Assembly (NCBI GenBank): GCA_023433965.1
Contig: JAEYTQ010000033.1
Span: 1-5,213, forward strand
Direction: 5' to 3'
Length of the DNA stretch: 5,213 nucleotides
DNA from: Pseudomonadota bacterium
GTDB lineage: Bacteria > Pseudomonadota > Alphaproteobacteria > Rhizobiales > Xanthobacteraceae
Made by a program: the position numbers and the translations under genes. Below, piece after piece: positions 1 to 5,213 of this stretch (positions are counted from its first letter, which is position 1; every line of letters begins with the position of its first letter). The notes under the pieces were generated by a model, which saw nothing but the letters and a program-made list of their open reading frames with translations, did no database searches and was not told the origin of the DNA.

Positions 1-247
1 CACGGCGGATATGCTGGTGGTCGTTGCACAGCATCATCGCGTAGACCAGCACGAGATACACCGCGATCAGCGCGTCCCAGCCGAGCAGGAGCCGTGTCAC
101 CAGCCGGTAGGTCCCCGGCAACAGCAGGCAGACCAGGATGCCGACAGTGAGTGCGATGAAGGTCCGCGGCCGCGCATAGATCAGTCGTACCGGCCGCGAC
201 ATCTGCCGGAAGCGGACGAGGACGGGATCCTCTCTGCCGCCGGCCAT
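1..247 (-). CDS. DUF1345-like integral membrane protein, N-terminal part (runs off left edge)
   Basis: The reverse strand is open from an ATG at 245-247 to the left edge, giving 82 complete codons of an N-terminus. A charged leader (MAGGREDPVLVRFRQMSRP) is followed by a basic RPR turn and two hydrophobic segments at about residues 31-46 and 55-74. The pattern of RPRTF, a first helix, then LLLGWDALIAVYLVLVY resembles the start of the DUF1345 family of predicted inner-membrane proteins, whose function is unknown. That match is from memory. The stop codon of the polyprenyl synthase lies in frame 9 bases upstream, so the gene cannot begin earlier. No clear Shine-Dalgarno sequence precedes the ATG, which suggests translational coupling to the upstream gene. 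A second in-frame ATG at 200-202 (reading MSRPVRL) is an alternative start. Coding is well supported; the family call is less sure. Confidence 0.68.
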   Translation of the reverse strand, partial: MAGGREDPVLVRFRQMSRPVRLIYARPRTFIALTVGILVCLLLPGTYRLVTRLLLGWDALIAVYLVLVYAMMLCNDHQHIRR

Positions 248-256
248 CGGCGCGCG

Positions 257-1180
257 TCAGTTCTTCCGCTCGGCGACGAAGCGCGCCGCGGCCTGCAGCA
301 CGGCGGCGCGATCGCCGAAGATCGACACGGCGCTGTCGGCACGCGCGAGCAGATCGCGCACGCGCTGCTTGGCACCTTCGATGCCGAGCTGGGTGACGAA
401 GGTGGTCTTGCCGAGAGCGGCATCGGCGCCGGCCGGCTTGCCGAGCGCGGCCGCATCGCCCTCGACGTCGAGCAGATCGTCGGCGATCTGGAAGGCTTCG
501 CCGAGCGCGCGGCCGTAATCGTCGAGCGCCTGATATTCCGCCTTCGAGGCTTGGCCGAGGATCGCGCCGGCGATGCAGCCGTAGCGCAGCAGCGCGCCCG
601 TCTTCATCTGCTGAATGCGGGCGACGTCGATCGGCTCGTTGCCGCCGAAACGGCCTTCGCCGGCGAGGTCGAGGATCTGACCGCCGACCATGCCTCCGAT
701 GCCGGCGCAGCGTGCCAGCGCACGCGTCAAGAGCAGCCGCACATTGGCGTCACTGTGCACCTCGTCGCGGGTGATGATGTCGAAGGCGAGCGTCAGCAGG
801 CCATCGCCGGCGAGGATCGCAGTGGCGTCATCGGTCTGCTTGTGCAGGGTGGGGCGGCCGCGCCGCAGGTCCGAATTGTCCATGGCCGGCAGATCGTCGT
901 GGATCAGCGAATAGCAGTGGATGCATTCGAGCGCGGCGCCGACGAGCAGGGCCGCCTCGCGCGGCACGCCGAACACGGCGGCGCTCTCGACCACCAGGAA
1001 CGGCCGCAGGCGCTTGCCGCCGTTGAGGCTCGAATAGCGCATTGCGTCCATCAGTCGCTTGGGCCGGGCGATCTCGTCGTGCAGGATGTCGTCCGACAGC
1101 AGGCGCCCGAGCAGGGCCTCGGTGTCGTCAGCGGTCTTGTCCAGACGTTTGGCGAAATCGGACGGGGACGTGCCGGTCAT
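257..1180 (-). CDS. ispA: Polyprenyl (farnesyl-type) diphosphate synthase
   Basis: This is a soluble all-helical trans-prenyltransferase of 307 residues, the usual size for the family. It condenses isopentenyl diphosphate with allylic diphosphates. The conserved regions are in order: GGKRLRP (54-60), which binds isopentenyl diphosphate; the first aspartate-rich motif DDLPAMD (95-101) followed by RR (106-107); GGQ (166-168); KTG (193-195); and the second aspartate-rich motif DDLLD (234-238). The two extra residues in the first motif and the Tyr five positions before it resemble E. coli IspA, which favours farnesyl diphosphate as product, although geranylgeranyl diphosphate cannot be excluded. 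The ATG at 1178-1180 is chosen because GGAG lies 9 bases upstream (1190-1193); the longer TTG start at 1214-1216 has no such site. The gene probably leads a leftward operon with the DUF1345-like gene and is divergent from mtgA. The family is certain; product chain length is inferred. Confidence 0.93.
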   Translation of the reverse strand: MTGTSPSDFAKRLDKTADDTEALLGRLLSDDILHDEIARPKRLMDAMRYSSLNGGKRLRPFLVVESAAVFGVPREAALLVGAALECIHCYSLIHDDLPAMDNSDLRRGRPTLHKQTDDATAILAGDGLLTLAFDIITRDEVHSDANVRLLLTRALARCAGIGGMVGGQILDLAGEGRFGGNEPIDVARIQQMKTGALLRYGCIAGAILGQASKAEYQALDDYGRALGEAFQIADDLLDVEGDAAALGKPAGADAALGKTTFVTQLGIEGAKQRVRDLLARADSAVSIFGDRAAVLQAAARFVAERKN

Positions 1181-1189
1181 CAAGAGGGG

Positions 1190-1193
1190 CTCC
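1190..1193 (-). promoter_or_regulatory. Ribosome binding site deciding the start of the polyprenyl synthase
   Basis: Read on the minus strand, GGAG lies 9 bases before the ATG at 1180. It supports that start over the in-frame TTG at 1216, which would add 12 residues ([11 protein letters not shown] after the initiator) not expected for the family. Confidence 0.6.
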
Positions 1194-1212
1194 AGAACTA
1201 AAATTCGGCGGG

Positions 1213-1241
1213 ACAATCCTTTATGCGCCCGCCCCAGTCAA
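1213..1241 (-). promoter_or_regulatory. Tentative promoter for the polyprenyl synthase
   Basis: On the minus strand a TTGACT hexamer (1236-1241) matches the -35 consensus at five of six positions. It is followed 17 bases later by GATTGT (1213-1218), which matches the -10 consensus poorly (three of six). If used, transcription would begin near 1206, leaving a short leader to the ATG at 1180 and excluding the longer TTG start, which would sit inside the -10 element. This is pattern matching only. Confidence 0.28.
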
Positions 1242-1329
1242 TCGTTTGGAAGGCCTAAAAAGTGCTGGAAAAGGCCCGAATTATCACAGACTTAATGCTC
1301 CAGCCCGTGGCCGTGGTTCAGTTTGCGCC

Positions 1330-1336
1330 GGAAAGG
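1330..1336 (+). promoter_or_regulatory. Ribosome binding site deciding the TTG start of mtgA
   Basis: GGAAAGG ends 5 bases before the TTG at 1342. It is the best ribosome-binding match in frame with the membrane anchor and is the main reason for choosing a non-ATG start. Confidence 0.6.
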
Positions 1337-1341
1337 TCGAT

Positions 1342-2016
1342 TTGCGCATCGTCAAAATCCTGCTGGTCGTGCTCGCGGTCGTGGTCCTCGCGCCCTATGT
1401 GATCGCGCCGTTCTACCGCACCGGCCACCCTGTTTCGACGCTGATGGCCTGGCGCAGCTTGCGGGGCGCGCCGATGCAGCGGCAGTGGATCGATCTGCCT
1501 GATATGTCGCCTCATCTGCCGCGCGCGGTGGTGGCGGCCGAGGACGCCCATTTCTGTAAACATCACGGCATCGATTGGGGCGCGCTGCGCGAAGCGATCG
1601 ACGACGCGCGGGAGGACGGCGGCGCCTTCCGCGGCGCCTCCACCATCACCCAGCAGGTCGCGAAAAACCTGTTTCTGTGGCAGGGCCGCGATTACGTCCG
1701 CAAGGCGCTCGAATTTCCCCTGGCACTTTGGATCGACCTCGTCCTGCCCAAGCAGCGGATTCTCGAAATCTACCTCAACATCGCCGAGCTCGGTCCGCAG
1801 GGGCAATTCGGCGTCGAGGCAGCCAGCACCTACGCCTTCGGCAAATCGGCCGAAAACCTCTCGCCCCGGGAAGCCGCCCTTCTGGCCTCGATCCTGCCCA
1901 ATCCGGTGAAACGCAGTGCCCGGACTCCGGGGCCGGGTGTCCGGCGGCTCGCGGCCACCTATATGGCGAGGGGGCAGGCGAACTCGCTTGCAACCTGCTG
2001 GCGGGAAAATCGCTGA
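1342..2016 (+). CDS. mtgA: Monofunctional biosynthetic peptidoglycan transglycosylase MtgA
   Basis: This GT51-family glycosyltransferase of 224 residues polymerises lipid II into glycan strands at the outer face of the inner membrane and has no transpeptidase domain. A single N-terminal membrane anchor (about 3-23) is followed by the catalytic domain. [14 protein letters not shown] contains the expected catalytic Glu67, and [13 protein letters not shown] (97-109) is the second signature. The Ala at 99, where many members have Gly, also occurs in some class A penicillin-binding proteins. [10 protein letters not shown] (137-146) is the third conserved block. The length fits the monofunctional class. 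The TTG at 1342 is chosen because GGAAAGG ends 5 bases upstream and the resulting start (MRIVKILL) leads straight into the anchor; the next in-frame ATG would remove the anchor. The gene is divergent from the polyprenyl synthase. No convincing terminator follows; an AT-rich 6-bp hairpin (2006-2020) overlaps the stop codon. Confidence 0.95.
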   Translation: MRIVKILLVVLAVVVLAPYVIAPFYRTGHPVSTLMAWRSLRGAPMQRQWIDLPDMSPHLPRAVVAAEDAHFCKHHGIDWGALREAIDDAREDGGAFRGASTITQQVAKNLFLWQGRDYVRKALEFPLALWIDLVLPKQRILEIYLNIAELGPQGQFGVEAASTYAFGKSAENLSPREAALLASILPNPVKRSARTPGPGVRRLAATYMARGQANSLATCWRENR

Positions 2017-2078
2017 TTTTGGGCCGATCCGGGCGTATTTTCCGGTCCAAGAGCCTAGCTTTACGGACGGCCTTCCTC

Positions 2079-2084
2079 TATAAG
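2079..2084 (+). promoter_or_regulatory. Possible -10 element of an rpmF promoter
   Basis: TATAAG stands out in an otherwise GC-rich 168-base gap between mtgA and rpmF. The hexamer 17 bases upstream (TAGCTT) is a poor -35. A promoter is expected here because no other is visible before rpmF. The leader that would follow holds an imperfect hairpin (TCAGC at 2103-2107 with GCTGA at 2126-2130, enclosing CCCG/CGGG), whose significance I cannot judge. Confidence 0.25.
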
Positions 2085-2171
2085 CGCGGCCTTGATCGGC
2101 ATTCAGCTCGCCCCGTATTGCGGGTGCTGAGCCGTCCCTTCGCGGACGATGCCCTGATGACACCAATCCCT

Positions 2172-2177
2172 AGAGGA
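2172..2177 (+). promoter_or_regulatory. Ribosome binding site of rpmF
   Basis: AGAGGA lies 7 bases before the ATG at 2185. It is one of the strongest such sites in the window, as expected for an abundant ribosomal protein. Confidence 0.7.
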
Positions 2178-2184
2178 TGTTGAA

Positions 2185-2367
2185 ATGGCCGTTCCGAGAA
2201 GAAAAACCTCGCCGTCGCGCCGTGGCATGCGCCGCTCGGCTGACGCCATCAAGAAGCCGACCTATGTGGAAGACAAGGACTCCGGCGAGCTCCGTCGTCC
2301 GCACCATCTCGACCTCAAGACCGGCATGTACAAGGGCCGCCAGGTCCTGAAGAAAAAAGAGTCCTGA
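2185..2367 (+). CDS. rpmF: 50S ribosomal protein L32
   Basis: This 60-residue basic protein is a component of the large ribosomal subunit. The N-terminus [18 protein letters not shown] is the family signature, followed by a central segment and an [18 protein letters not shown] tail. There are no cysteines, so it is the zinc-free form of L32, as in E. coli. The ATG has a strong ribosome binding site 7 bases upstream and the length is normal. In many bacteria rpmF sits beside fatty-acid or phospholipid genes such as plsX; here its neighbours are mtgA and a membrane protein of unknown function. The last codons carry sequence that can pair with the downstream terminator region (see findings). Confidence 0.98.
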   Translation: MAVPRRKTSPSRRGMRRSADAIKKPTYVEDKDSGELRRPHHLDLKTGMYKGRQVLKKKES

Positions 2368-2376
2368 AGCCAGGAC
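2361..2376 (+). other. Hairpin overlapping the rpmF stop codon
   Basis: GTCCTG (2361-2366) pairs with CAGGAC (2371-2376) around a four-base loop, with the stop codon TGA at 2365-2367 lying across the left arm and loop. The nine bases GTCCTGAAG occur twice in tandem fashion (2344-2352 and 2361-2369), so either copy can offer the left arm. Confidence 0.45.
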
Positions 2377-2381
2377 CTTCT

Positions 2382-2411
2382 TCAGGCGGGATGTTCGTGC
2401 CCGCCTGATTT
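2382..2411 (+). terminator. Likely intrinsic terminator after rpmF
   Basis: A perfect 9-bp GC-rich stem, TCAGGCGGG (2382-2390) with CCCGCCTGA (2400-2408), encloses a nine-base loop and is followed by TTT (2409-2411). It starts 14 bases after the rpmF stop. The short T-run makes it a weak or partial terminator, so some read-through to the next gene is possible. Confidence 0.6.
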
Positions 2412-2437
2412 CGGCCAACCCATGAGATAGACGGTGA

Positions 2438-2465
2438 CGGCGGCGGAGCGAATGCTTCGCCGCTG
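2438..2465 (+). other. Strong leader hairpin upstream of the membrane-protein gene
   Basis: A 12-bp stem with two G-T pairs (2438-2449 with 2454-2465) closes on the four-base loop GAAT. It lies 27 bases after the rpmF terminator and 43 bases before the ATG at 2509. There is no T-run after it, so it looks more like a leader or RNA-stability structure than a terminator. Its role is unknown. Confidence 0.45.
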
Positions 2466-2490
2466 CATTGTTCTGTCCGGACATCCTGAT

Positions 2491-2505
2491 CGAGAAGGCA
2501 TCTCG
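2491..2505 (+). promoter_or_regulatory. Ribosome binding site held in a small hairpin
   Basis: GAGAAGG (2492-2498) is the only plausible ribosome binding site for the ATG at 2509, with 10 bases between them. It falls within a 5-bp hairpin, CGAGA (2491-2495) with TCTCG (2501-2505), so it is partly base-paired. The stem is short and its effect on translation is uncertain. Confidence 0.4.
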
Positions 2506-2508
2506 CCG

Positions 2509-3150
2509 ATGGTCGGTTTCCCGCTGCTTCTGATTCCGCTCGCGGTCTACAACATCATCGCCTTCCTGATGCCGACCGTGTCCTTCACGGACGTGCTGTT
2601 CAGGGTGCCGATGGTCACGGGCGAAACCTGGCCAGTCACGCTGGCCGATCTCCTGCTTGCACTGGGCGTGGTGCTGCTGCTGCTCGAGGTGGTGAAGGGT
2701 GCGCGGCCGGGCTCGAAATTCCTGATGGATCATCTGCTGTCGCTGATCGTGTTCGGCGCGGCCGCCGCCGAATTCGTGATGTGGCCCAAATTCGGCAACT
2801 CCACGTTTTTCCTGCTGGTGCTGCTGGCGATGGCGGACTTCTTCGCCGGTATTGCCCAGCGCACGCGCCGCCGCGTCACCTATATCGCCGAGACCACGGT
2901 GCCTGCGCCTCGCAAGGCCAAGCGCAAGGCCGAAGCGCCGGACGATGAGGCGGAGGCCGCTTCCAGGTTCGAGCCGGTGATTGCGCCGCAGCCGGCGCCG
3001 CCAGCCCCCTCGGCGCAATCCGTTGCCGAATCCGTGTTGATGGATCCTCCAGCGCCCAAGCCGGCGCAGGACGCACCCTCGCCGGAAGTCTCCTCGCCGC
3101 AGCTTCAGCCCGGAAACGGCACGCCCTCGCCCGATACGCCTCCGCGCTGA
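2509..3150 (+). CDS. Four-helix inner-membrane protein with Pro/Ala-rich tail, function unknown
   Basis: I recognise no functional family. The 213-residue product has four predicted membrane segments at about 3-21, 43-62, 73-91 and 98-116. A basic stretch (RTRRR, 118-122) follows, then a tail of about 90 residues rich in Pro, Ala, Glu and Lys that looks disordered. The positive charges after the last helix suggest that the tail, and by parity the N-terminus, face the cytoplasm. The block AAAAEFVMWPKFGNSTFF (84-101) is distinctive, and I recall similar conserved hypothetical proteins in Bradyrhizobium. The ATG at 2509 (MVGFPLLLIPL) is preferred over a GTG at 2434, because the extra 25 residues are not membrane-like, would read through a strong hairpin, and lack a clear ribosome binding site. 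The gene follows rpmF beyond a probable partial terminator, so expression could be by read-through or from its own promoter. Coding is well supported by codon pattern. Confidence 0.8.
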   Translation: MVGFPLLLIPLAVYNIIAFLMPTVSFTDVLFRVPMVTGETWPVTLADLLLALGVVLLLLEVVKGARPGSKFLMDHLLSLIVFGAAAAEFVMWPKFGNSTFFLLVLLAMADFFAGIAQRTRRRVTYIAETTVPAPRKAKRKAEAPDDEAEAASRFEPVIAPQPAPPAPSAQSVAESVLMDPPAPKPAQDAPSPEVSSPQLQPGNGTPSPDTPPR

Positions 3151-3153
3151 GGC

Positions 3154-3414
3154 TCACGCCACCAGTCGCGTCCGTAACGCGACGCTTCCCAGGGGTCGCT
3201 TGTCGCCATAGGCCGTCCGCGCATCTTCAGACGAGGCGCGGCGGAGGCGGCTGGACTGGGGCGGATATTCGGCATTGGCGATGAGCTGGGTGACGAAGCT
3301 CGGATCCGGGCGCGGCAGCGGCGCCTTGTGAACCCAGCGCAAGGTCGGCATCAGCGGTACCAGGGCCGTGCCTGTGCCGTTGTCCGCTGCATCCGGTCGA
3401 TCAGTACCCAACAT
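3154..3414 (-). CDS. Small hypothetical protein, convergent with the membrane-protein gene
   Basis: This minus-strand frame encodes 86 residues from an ATG at 3412-3414, with GGTGA 5 bases upstream (3420-3424 on the complement). The N-terminal third is low in character, but residues 34-69 contain PRPDPSFVTQLIA, then a Q and an Arg-rich run (RLRRAS), then DARTAY. From memory this layout recurs in small conserved proteins of rhizobia with no known function. No signal peptide, membrane segment or catalytic motif is visible. The frame stays open upstream to 3555, so a longer 133-residue version is possible, and an ATG at 3351 would give a shorter one but lacks a good ribosome binding site. The stop codon lies three bases from that of the convergent membrane-protein gene. 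Spurious translation cannot be excluded. Confidence 0.5.
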   Translation of the reverse strand: MLGTDRPDAADNGTGTALVPLMPTLRWVHKAPLPRPDPSFVTQLIANAEYPPQSSRLRRASSEDARTAYGDKRPLGSVALRTRLVA

Positions 3415-3626
3415 CGCATTCACCGTTGATCCGGCGAGATTGTCGCGTTTCGATACGCGGGAGCCGGTGCGTGTCCTGTACTCGCAAGGCCTATGCCGGC
3501 CGGGCCGGTTTCGTTCCCCGCGCCCCGAAAACGTGGTTTCCAAATTGTTTATCAACTTTGCCTAGGGTCGGGGGCGAATCTGGCTCTATCCTGTGCCGGC
3601 TCAGGACTTCTCCACTGTCCCGAAAC

Positions 3627-3630
3627 GAGG
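3627..3630 (+). promoter_or_regulatory. Ribosome binding site deciding the TTG start of the PAS-GGDEF-EAL gene
   Basis: GAGG lies 5 bases before the TTG at 3636, the same spacing as at the TTG start of mtgA. The frame is open further upstream, but the PAS-like domain begins soon after this codon and no better start is seen. The intergenic stretch from 3415 to this site shows no promoter I can defend; it holds an A/T-rich patch at about 3537-3560 and a GC palindrome CCGGCC-G-GGCCGG (3496-3508). Confidence 0.5.
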
Positions 3631-3635
3631 CGATT

Positions 3636-5213
3636 TTGACCCCTGCACTGCCGCAAGCCTCCGACATCCTGGCCGCGCTCGGTCAGGCCGTGTTCGCCTG
3701 GGACATCGCCAGTGACGCCATCGTCTGGGGCGAGCAGGTCAGCGCCGTTTTCCCCGGCATCCCCGCCGAGCGGCTCGCGACCGGCGCCGAATTCGCCAAG
3801 CTGATCGAGCCCGCGCAGACGCTGCGGGCCGCCGCTCTGGCGCAGACCTCTGCCGTGCACGGCGCCGACGGCACGCCCTACCGGGTCGAGTACGGCGTCC
3901 GCATGAGCGCCTCCGATCCCGTGATCTGGATCGAGGAGACCGGCCGCTGGTTCGCTGGCCCCGACGGCCGCCCCGTGCGCGCGATCGGCTCCGTTCGCAT
4001 CAACAATGAACGCCACGCCCGCGACGAGGAGCTGACAAAGCTGGCCCGGCTGGATCCGCTGACCGGGGAGCTCAACCGCGCGCATCTGATCGCAGCGCTG
4101 GCCGAGGCGATCGAGGAGACGGCGCGCTTCCGCTCGACCGCGGCCTTCATGCTGGTCGGCATCGATCATCTCGCCCGCGTCAACGACGCCTTCGGCTTCG
4201 ACGTTGCCGACGCGGTGATCCTCGACGTCGCCAAGCGCATTCGCGCGCGGCTGCGCGGCGGCGACGTGCTCGGGCGCTTCTCCGGCAACAAGTTCGGCCT
4301 GATCCTGAAGAACTGCACCGTCGACGACATGAACGTCGCCGCCGAGCGCTTCCTCGCCGGCATCCGTGACGAGGTGGTGCCGACGAAATCCGGTCCGGTC
4401 TCAGTCACCGCCTCGATCGGCGCGGTCAGCCTGCCACGCTATGCCCGCAATACCGACGAAGCCGTCAACCGCGCCCATGAGACGCTGGACGCCGCCAAGC
4501 GCCGCCGCGCCGGCTCGTTCGCGGCCTGGCGCCCGGATGCCGCACGCGACGCGCAGCGCCGGGTCAACATCCGCGTCACCGACGAGATCGTCACGGCGCT
4601 CAACGAGCGGCGCATCAGGCTCGCCTACGAGCCCGTGGTCTCGGCCGTCTCGCGCGAGCGCGCGTTCCACGAATGCCTGGTGCGGATGGACCAGGGCGAC
4701 GGCCAGGTGCTGCTCGCCCCCGACATCGTGCCGGTCGCCGAACGGCTCGGCCTGATCCGCCTGGTCGATCACCGCGTGCTTGAGCTGGTGGTCGCCGAGC
4801 TCGCGGCTGCGCCCGACATCTGCCTCAGCCTCAACATCTCGCCGGACACCACCATGGATCCGGATTGGTGGGCGGGAATCGAATCGCTGATGCTGGCCCA
4901 TCCCGGCGTTGCCGAGCGGCTGATCGTCGAGATCACCGAGACGGTCGCGATCCAGGACATCGACGATGTCCGTGCCTTCGTCAGCCGGCTCAAGCATTTC
5001 GGCAGCCGCATCGCCATCGACGATTTCGGCGCCGGCTACACCTCGTTCCGGAACCTGCGCAAGCTCGGCGTCGACATTGTGAAGATCGACGGTGCCTTCG
5101 TGCAGAACATCACCCATTCCGCCGACGACCGCGCCTTCGTGCAGACCCTGATCGATCTCGCCCGCCGCCTCGACATCAAGACCGTGGCCGAATGGGTGCA
5201 GGACGAAGAGGCC
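3636..5213 (+). CDS. PAS-GGDEF(degenerate)-EAL cyclic di-GMP signalling protein (runs off right edge)
   Basis: The frame is open from a TTG at 3636 to the window end, giving 526 residues and lacking a stop. A PAS-like sensor fold occupies about residues 12-125: AWDIASDAIVW at the front, and YRVEY, VIWIEETGRWFAGPDGRPVRAIG, then INNERHARDEEL at the back. The GGDEF domain follows from DPLTGELNR (140-148), but its signature is SGNKF (216-220) and the Asp that normally opens the DID element is Gly175, so cyclase activity is unlikely. The RxxD motif of the inhibitory site is present (207-210). The EAL domain keeps ECLVR (346-350), Asn400, EITE (432-435), DDFGAGY (462-468) and Lys483. The AEGVE element reads AEWVQ (518-522). 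The final Gln-containing motif would lie past the edge. No membrane segment is visible, so it is probably cytosolic. Phosphodiesterase or effector function is inferred. Confidence 0.92.
   Translation, partial: MTPALPQASDILAALGQAVFAWDIASDAIVWGEQVSAVFPGIPAERLATGAEFAKLIEPAQTLRAAALAQTSAVHGADGTPYRVEYGVRMSASDPVIWIEETGRWFAGPDGRPVRAIGSVRINNERHARDEELTKLARLDPLTGELNRAHLIAALAEAIEETARFRSTAAFMLVGIDHLARVNDAFGFDVADAVILDVAKRIRARLRGGDVLGRFSGNKFGLILKNCTVDDMNVAAERFLAGIRDEVVPTKSGPVSVTASIGAVSLPRYARNTDEAVNRAHETLDAAKRRRAGSFAAWRPDAARDAQRRVNIRVTDEIVTALNERRIRLAYEPVVSAVSRERAFHECLVRMDQGDGQVLLAPDIVPVAERLGLIRLVDHRVLELVVAELAAAPDICLSLNISPDTTMDPDWWAGIESLMLAHPGVAERLIVEITETVAIQDIDDVRAFVSRLKHFGSRIAIDDFGAGYTSFRNLRKLGVDIVKIDGAFVQNITHSADDRAFVQTLIDLARRLDIKTVAEWVQDEEA

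Noticed and set aside
11..1201. A long plus-strand open frame of 396 codons opposite the polyprenyl synthase
   Set aside because: It lies antisense to an unmistakable enzyme with all family motifs. Its Arg/Ala/Gln/His-rich translation is typical of the complementary frame of a GC-rich gene.
2004..2043. Possible mtgA terminator formed by GGAAAAT (2004-2010) and ATTTTCC (2037-2043)
   Set aside because: The stem is AT-rich, the loop is 26 bases, and there is no clean T-run after it.
1318..2166. A minus-strand open frame of 282 codons opposite mtgA
   Set aside because: It is the complement of mtgA codons, shows no family motif and spans two intergenic regions.
1575..2183. A plus-strand open frame overlapping mtgA in another phase and running to the rpmF start
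   Set aside because: The overlapped gene is certain, and the translation is Arg/Pro-rich with no recognisable domain.
2422..2430. A two-codon mini-frame (ATG AGA TAG) in the leader of the membrane-protein gene
   Set aside because: It is too short to distinguish from chance and has no ribosome binding site.
2434..2508. An upstream GTG start that would add 25 residues to the membrane protein
   Set aside because: There is no good ribosome binding site, the strong hairpin at 2438-2465 lies in this stretch, and the added residues do not resemble an N-terminus leading into the first helix.
2170..3018. A minus-strand open frame opposite rpmF and the membrane-protein gene
   Set aside because: It covers rpmF entirely, and its His/Arg/Gln-rich composition is that of an antisense shadow.
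3496..3508. The palindrome CCGGCC-G-GGCCGG as a possible operator
   Set aside because: Such GC palindromes arise often by chance in this base composition, and no second copy or promoter context supports it.
3552..4169. A minus-strand open frame opposite the start of the PAS-GGDEF-EAL gene
   Set aside because: The plus-strand PAS and GGDEF motifs are clear, and the antisense product has no motif.
4401..5117. A minus-strand open frame of 238 codons opposite the EAL domain
   Set aside because: It is the complement of conserved EAL catalytic motifs, with Asp/Val/Gly-rich shadow composition.

Overview
The window reads as chromosomal DNA from a high-GC alphaproteobacterium, most likely Bradyrhizobium or a close relative in the Nitrobacteraceae. 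That placement rests on G/C-rich third codon positions and on how closely MtgA, the L32 protein, the small membrane protein and the PAS-GGDEF-EAL protein match what I remember of Bradyrhizobium proteins. No search was run. There are no transposases, tRNAs, rRNAs, CRISPR arrays or obvious transferred segments.

Layout. On the minus strand at the left are a DUF1345-like membrane protein, cut by the window edge (1-247), and a short-chain polyprenyl diphosphate synthase (257-1180). They look like a two-gene operon transcribed leftwards, with 9 bases between them. A divergent intergenic region of about 160 bases follows. The plus strand then carries mtgA (1342-2016, TTG start), rpmF for ribosomal protein L32 (2185-2367), and a four-helix membrane protein with a proline/alanine-rich tail (2509-3150). 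Several hairpins lie between rpmF and that last gene, including a likely intrinsic terminator. A small minus-strand hypothetical gene (3154-3414) converges on the membrane protein, with three bases between the stop codons. After about 220 intergenic bases, a PAS-GGDEF-EAL signalling protein starts at a TTG (3636) and runs in frame off the right edge.

Function. The synthase supplies farnesyl-type diphosphates, precursors of undecaprenyl phosphate, quinone side chains and hopanoids. MtgA polymerises glycan strands from lipid II, whose carrier derives from that same pathway. The two genes are divergent neighbours, so this is a thematic link and not an operon. RpmF is translational housekeeping. 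The PAS-GGDEF-EAL protein belongs to cyclic di-GMP signalling. Its cyclase site is degenerate (SGNKF in place of GGDEF) while most of the EAL catalytic residues visible here are kept, so it is more likely a phosphodiesterase or an effector than a cyclase.

Most of the window is ordinary core genome, and I did not find a previously undescribed system. The points worth a second look are the degenerate GGDEF domain with a retained RxxD motif, the altered AEGVE element of the EAL domain, the alternative RNA pairings at the end of rpmF, and the small convergent gene.
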